DNA of 48,614 nt from Rubrivivax sp. (GTDB taxonomy: Bacteria > Pseudomonadota > Gammaproteobacteria > Burkholderiales > Burkholderiaceae), in NCBI GenBank assembly GCA_016790225.1, contig JAEUOZ010000024.1, forward strand, positions 1-48,614, in the 5' to 3' direction. Under the pieces are notes generated by a model. It did not search any database. It was not told the DNA's origin and saw only the letters and a list, made by a program, of their open reading frames with translations. This document shows, piece after piece, positions 45,691 to 48,614 of the stretch (positions are counted from its first letter, which is position 1; every line of letters starts with the position of its first letter). The translations under genes were made by a program, and so were the position numbers.

Positions 45691-46863
45691 TCACTTGCTC
45701 AGCAAGCGCATGGCCCCTTCCAACCCGGCCAGGGTCAGCGGAAACATGCGCTGGTTCATCAGCTGCTGCACGATGGCGATGCTCTGGCGGTACTGCCACA
45801 CGCCCTGAGGCTCCGGGTTGATCCAGGCGTACTTGGGAAAGGCCTGGGTCAGGCGCTGCAGCCACTCGGCACCCGGTTCCTCGTTGTTGTATTCCACACT
45901 GCCGCCGGGCTGCAGGATCTCGTAGGGGCTCATGGTGGCGTCGCCCACGAAGACCAGCTTGTAGTCCTTGTTGTACTTGCGGATCACGTCCCAGGTGGGG
46001 AACTTCTCGCTGAAGCGGCGGCGGTTGTTCTTCCACATGAAGTCGTAGACGCAGTTGTGGAAGTAATAGAACTCCAGGTGCTTGAACTCGCTCTTGGCGG
46101 CGCTGAAGAGTTCCTCCACGCGGTGGATGTGCTCGTCCATGGTGCCGCCCACGTCCATCAGCAGCAGCACCTTCACCTTGTTGTGGCGCTCGGGCACCAT
46201 CTTGATGTCCAGCAGCCCGGCGTTGGCCGCGGTGCTGTGGATGGTGTCGTCGATGTCGAGCTCGAGCTCGCTGCCCTCGCGCGCGAAGCGCCGCAGCCGG
46301 CGCAGCGCCACCTTGATGTTGCGCGTGCCCAGTTCCTTGGTGTCGTCGTAGTCCTTGTAGGCCCGCTGGTCCCACACCTTGACGGCACTCTTGTTGCGGC
46401 CCTTGTCCTGGCCGATGCGCACGCCCTGCGGGTTGTAGCCGTAGGCGCCGAAGGGGCTGGTGCCGCCGGTGCCGATCATGCGGTTGCCGCCCTCGTGGCG
46501 CTCCTTTTGCTCCTCGAAGCGCTTCTTGAGCGTGGCCATCAGCTCGTCCCAGCCCATCTTCTCGATGGCGGCCTTCTCCTCGGCGCTGAGTTCCAGCTCC
46601 AGCGTCTTGCGCAGCCACTCCAGCGGCACGTCCTGCGTGAAGTCGGTGAGCAGTTCCACGCCCTTGAAGTAGGCGGCGAAGGCACGGTCGAACTTGTCGA
46701 ACTGCGCCTCGTCCTTCACCAGGGCGCTGCGCGACAGGTAATAGAAGTCGTCGACCGACGGGCCGATCACGCCGGCTTTCAGCGCCTCGAGCAAGGTCAG
46801 GTATTCCTTCACGGAAACCTTGAGCTTGGCCGCCCGCAGCGTGTAGAAGAAGTTGATCAGCAT
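45691..46863 (-). CDS. CoxE-like von Willebrand factor A domain protein
   Basis: A 390-residue cytoplasmic protein. The N-terminal half is helical (INFFYTLRAAKLKVSVKEYL, FDRAFAAYFKGVELL), followed by a Gly-rich linker (GTGGTSPFGAYGYNPQGV) and a VWA-like C-terminal domain with LLLMDVGGTMDEHI, a MIDAS variant where the usual DxSxS serines are Gly/Met. Proteins of this family normally work with a MoxR AAA+ ATPase in maturing enzyme complexes; none lies next to it here, because the gene upstream is a divergent diguanylate cyclase. Its stop is 30 bases from the tamA ATG (or overlaps the GTG alternative), so it is probably the first gene of the tam operon. Confidence 0.87.
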   Translation of the reverse strand: MLINFFYTLRAAKLKVSVKEYLTLLEALKAGVIGPSVDDFYYLSRSALVKDEAQFDKFDRAFAAYFKGVELLTDFTQDVPLEWLRKTLELELSAEEKAAIEKMGWDELMATLKKRFEEQKERHEGGNRMIGTGGTSPFGAYGYNPQGVRIGQDKGRNKSAVKVWDQRAYKDYDDTKELGTRNIKVALRRLRRFAREGSELELDIDDTIHSTAANAGLLDIKMVPERHNKVKVLLLMDVGGTMDEHIHRVEELFSAAKSEFKHLEFYYFHNCVYDFMWKNNRRRFSEKFPTWDVIRKYNKDYKLVFVGDATMSPYEILQPGGSVEYNNEEPGAEWLQRLTQAFPKYAWINPEPQGVWQYRQSIAIVQQLMNQRMFPLTLAGLEGAMRLLSK

Positions 46864-46933
46864 GGCGCGCGTCCGAAGAGGGGGACATGCCTATTCTCGC
46901 CCCGTCCGCGGGCCCGCGCCCGCCCGGACCTCA

Positions 46934-48097
46934 ATGAACCCGACCAGTGCCGTCCTGACCGCGCTCGTCATCCAGCAGGGCCTGTTCGCCCTCGTGCTGG
47001 CGACGATGGCCGTGCTGCGACTGGCGCGCAGGGCTTCCTGGCACTGGTTCCTGGGGGTGGTGCTCATCAGCGCCGGCCTGGTGCTGGTGGTGCGGCGCGA
47101 TGCCCTGCCCACCTGGGTGGGCTACTGGGTGGCCAACCTGGCCGTGTTCGCCGGCTTCGTGGCCGTGCTGCGGGGCGTCGAGGTGTTCTCCCGTCGCCGG
47201 GTGCGCAACGGGCAGCTGCTGGGTGCCCTGCTGGCCTACGCGGCGCTGATGGGCGCCATGGTGCACCTGGATCTGGTGGCCTGGTGGGTGCTGGCGGCCA
47301 ACCTGCCGCTGTCCCTGGTGCTGATCCGGACGGCCTGGATCGTGCGGCACGAACTGGAGGGCGAGTTCGGCCTGTTCCTGGCCCGCCTGTGTGCCGCCCC
47401 GCTGCTGGCCATCGCCCTGCTGCTGGGCGTGCGGGCCCTGCTGGGGCCGCTGATGCCCGAGTTCACCCGCACCTCCATCCACGCCATGGGCCCGGGCAAC
47501 CTGGGCCTGGCGCTGGCCCTGGTGGGGGCCGGCCTGCTGCTGAACCTGTCGCTGGTGGCCCTGGTGTGCGCCCGGGTGCTGCGCCGGCTGCACCGGGCCA
47601 GCCAGGCGGACGACCTGACCGGCCTGCTCAACCGGCGCGGCATCGAGCAGATGCTGCGCCTGCAGTCCCAGGCGCTGGCCCGCCACGGGCGACCCTTCAG
47701 CGTGCTCTCGATCGACGTCGACCACTTCAAGCGCATCAACGACCGCTACGGGCACCCCGTGGGCGACGAGGTGCTGCGCAGCCTGGGCCGCACCTTGCGC
47801 GAGACCTGCCGCGAGATCGACCTGCCGGCGCGCACCGGGGGCGAGGAGTTCTGGGTGGTGATGCCCGACACGGCGCTCGATGGGGCCCGCCGGGCCGCCG
47901 AGCGCATGCTGCAGGCCGTGCGGCAGCAGACCCTGGCCGTGGGTACCGAGCCGCTGACGGTGACGGTGAGCATCGGCGTGGCCACGGCCGCGACAGCCGG
48001 CGAGCCGCTGGAGGAACTGATGCGGCGGCTGGACGCCGCGCTCTACCGCGCCAAGGGCGCCGGGCGCAACCGCATCGAGGAGGCGCTGGCCGCCTGA
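46934..48097 (+). CDS. membrane diguanylate cyclase (GGDEF)
   Basis: A 387-residue protein that makes c-di-GMP from GTP. The N-terminal 200 residues hold about six or seven membrane segments (an unassigned MASE-like sensor). The GGDEF domain (about 215-385) starts DDLTGLLNRRGIEQ, has an active-site GGEEF at residues 302-306 and a product-inhibition site REID exactly five residues upstream. It should therefore be active and feedback-controlled. The ATG at 46934 fits the membrane start (MNPTSAVLTALVIQQGLF). It is divergent from the VWA gene, and its stop lies one base from the end of the S9 peptidase gene on the other strand. Confidence 0.93.
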   Translation: MNPTSAVLTALVIQQGLFALVLATMAVLRLARRASWHWFLGVVLISAGLVLVVRRDALPTWVGYWVANLAVFAGFVAVLRGVEVFSRRRVRNGQLLGALLAYAALMGAMVHLDLVAWWVLAANLPLSLVLIRTAWIVRHELEGEFGLFLARLCAAPLLAIALLLGVRALLGPLMPEFTRTSIHAMGPGNLGLALALVGAGLLLNLSLVALVCARVLRRLHRASQADDLTGLLNRRGIEQMLRLQSQALARHGRPFSVLSIDVDHFKRINDRYGHPVGDEVLRSLGRTLRETCREIDLPARTGGEEFWVVMPDTALDGARRAAERMLQAVRQQTLAVGTEPLTVTVSIGVATAATAGEPLEELMRRLDAALYRAKGAGRNRIEEALAA

Positions 48098-48098
48098 A

Positions 48099-48614
48099 TC
48101 AGCGCTTGCGCCGGCCCGGGTCGTGCTGCGCCAGCCAGTCGAAGAACTCGCCATACCACTGGCGCGAGTTCTGCGGCTTGAGGATCCAGTGGTTCTCGTC
48201 GGGGTACCACACCAGCCGGGCATCCACCCCGCGCGCCTTCAGCGTGTTGTAGTAGGCCAGCCCCTGCGCATCGGGCACGCGGTAGTCGAGCGCGCCGTGA
48301 ACCACCAGGGTGGGCGTGGACATCGACGCGGCGAAGGCGTGCGGGCTCTGGCGCAGGATCTGCTGCGGGTCGTCCCAGTACCAGGCGCCCAGTTCCTTGG
48401 CGTGCCAGCTGAAGGCGTCGTCGGCGAACATGCCGATCCAGTCGAAGCAGCCGGCGTGGCACACGTAGGCGGCGTAGCGACCGGGCTTCACGTGGCCGTT
48501 CATCCAGGCCACCATGTAGCCGCCGTAGCTGCCGCCCGAGGCGAACACGCGCTTGCGGTCGACCCAGGGCTTCTTCAGCAGCCAGTCGGTGGCGGCCTCC
48601 ACGTCCTGCAGTTC
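48099..48614 (-). CDS. C-terminal part of an S9-family (prolyl oligopeptidase-like) peptidase, cut by window end
   Basis: The frame is open to the right edge of the window, so the N-terminal part lies beyond 48614; 171 residues are visible. The catalytic triad is all here: Ser in FASGGSYGGYMVAW, Asp in HGALDYRVPDAQG, His in YPDENHWILKPQN. The length and motifs fit the peptidase domain of acylaminoacyl-peptidase or dipeptidyl-peptidase-like S9 enzymes. Location (cytoplasm or periplasm) cannot be judged without the N-terminus. Confidence 0.92.
   Translation of the reverse strand, partial: ELQDVEAATDWLLKKPWVDRKRVFASGGSYGGYMVAWMNGHVKPGRYAAYVCHAGCFDWIGMFADDAFSWHAKELGAWYWDDPQQILRQSPHAFAASMSTPTLVVHGALDYRVPDAQGLAYYNTLKARGVDARLVWYPDENHWILKPQNSRQWYGEFFDWLAQHDPGRRKR

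Noticed and set aside
45662..46888. Fusion of the VWA gene and tamA in one frame
   Set aside because: The in-frame extension upstream of tamA is antisense-like low-complexity sequence over the VWA gene, which is read in another frame with clear family motifs.

Overview
The window is high-GC bacterial DNA, dense with genes, and fits the betaproteobacterial order Burkholderiales (Leptothrix/Rubrivivax/Roseateles-like). The reasons are the gene types: a TamA/TamB pair, class I FBPase, PepN, RF2 with its programmed frameshift, an exosortase-A-type ligase/decarboxylase pair, and P4-type integrase genes. It is chromosomal sequence interrupted by one small integrated element.

Region 1 (1-6912) is a three-gene + strand operon. 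It holds the C-terminal end of a large cadherin-repeat surface protein, a membrane hybrid histidine kinase (PAS-HisKA-HATPase-REC-Hpt), and a REC-GGDEF-EAL protein. Together they look like a surface adhesin with its own phosphorelay and c-di-GMP output. Region 2 (6977-14030) is a run of - strand housekeeping genes: a degenerate HD-GYP protein, an alpha/beta hydrolase, prfB with a +1 frameshift, pepN and fbp. Region 3 (14181-20664) is a + strand set: GNAT, acyl-CoA synthetase, second acyltransferase, acyl carrier protein, AMP-forming ligase and PLP decarboxylase. The last three resemble the exosortase-A-associated set, but no exosortase is present. Region 4 (20708-25098) runs on the - strand: ctpA-type protease, MoeB/ThiF, LOG protein and arginase. 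Region 5 (25099-27904) is a divergent ferric-iron ABC ATPase/permease pair with a Fur-box-like site between the genes.

Region 6 (about 27,940-35,740) is a compact integrated element ending at a tRNA-Arg(CCT) gene. It carries a tyrosine integrase, an unknown protein, an AlpA-like regulator, a small unknown protein, a winged-helix protein and a 954-residue Toprim/DUF927 primase-helicase. No capsid, tail or conjugation genes are visible. The non-coding flanks of the replication block carry clusters of an 8-base word (CTGCGGAA) in opposite orientation, including a 25-base inverted repeat with one mismatch. TGTGCCCCCA repeats near both ends look like integrase arm sites. The layout (int, alpA, primase) is that of a P4/PICI-like satellite or a minimal integrative element, and it is the most interesting part of the window.

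Region 7 (35931-39512) pairs a TRAP-type solute-binding protein, without TRAP membrane subunits, with a hybrid histidine kinase. Region 8 (39515-46863) is a - strand operon: a CoxE-like VWA protein, tamA and tamB. Region 9 (46934-48614) holds a membrane diguanylate cyclase and the C-terminal end of an S9 peptidase cut by the window edge.
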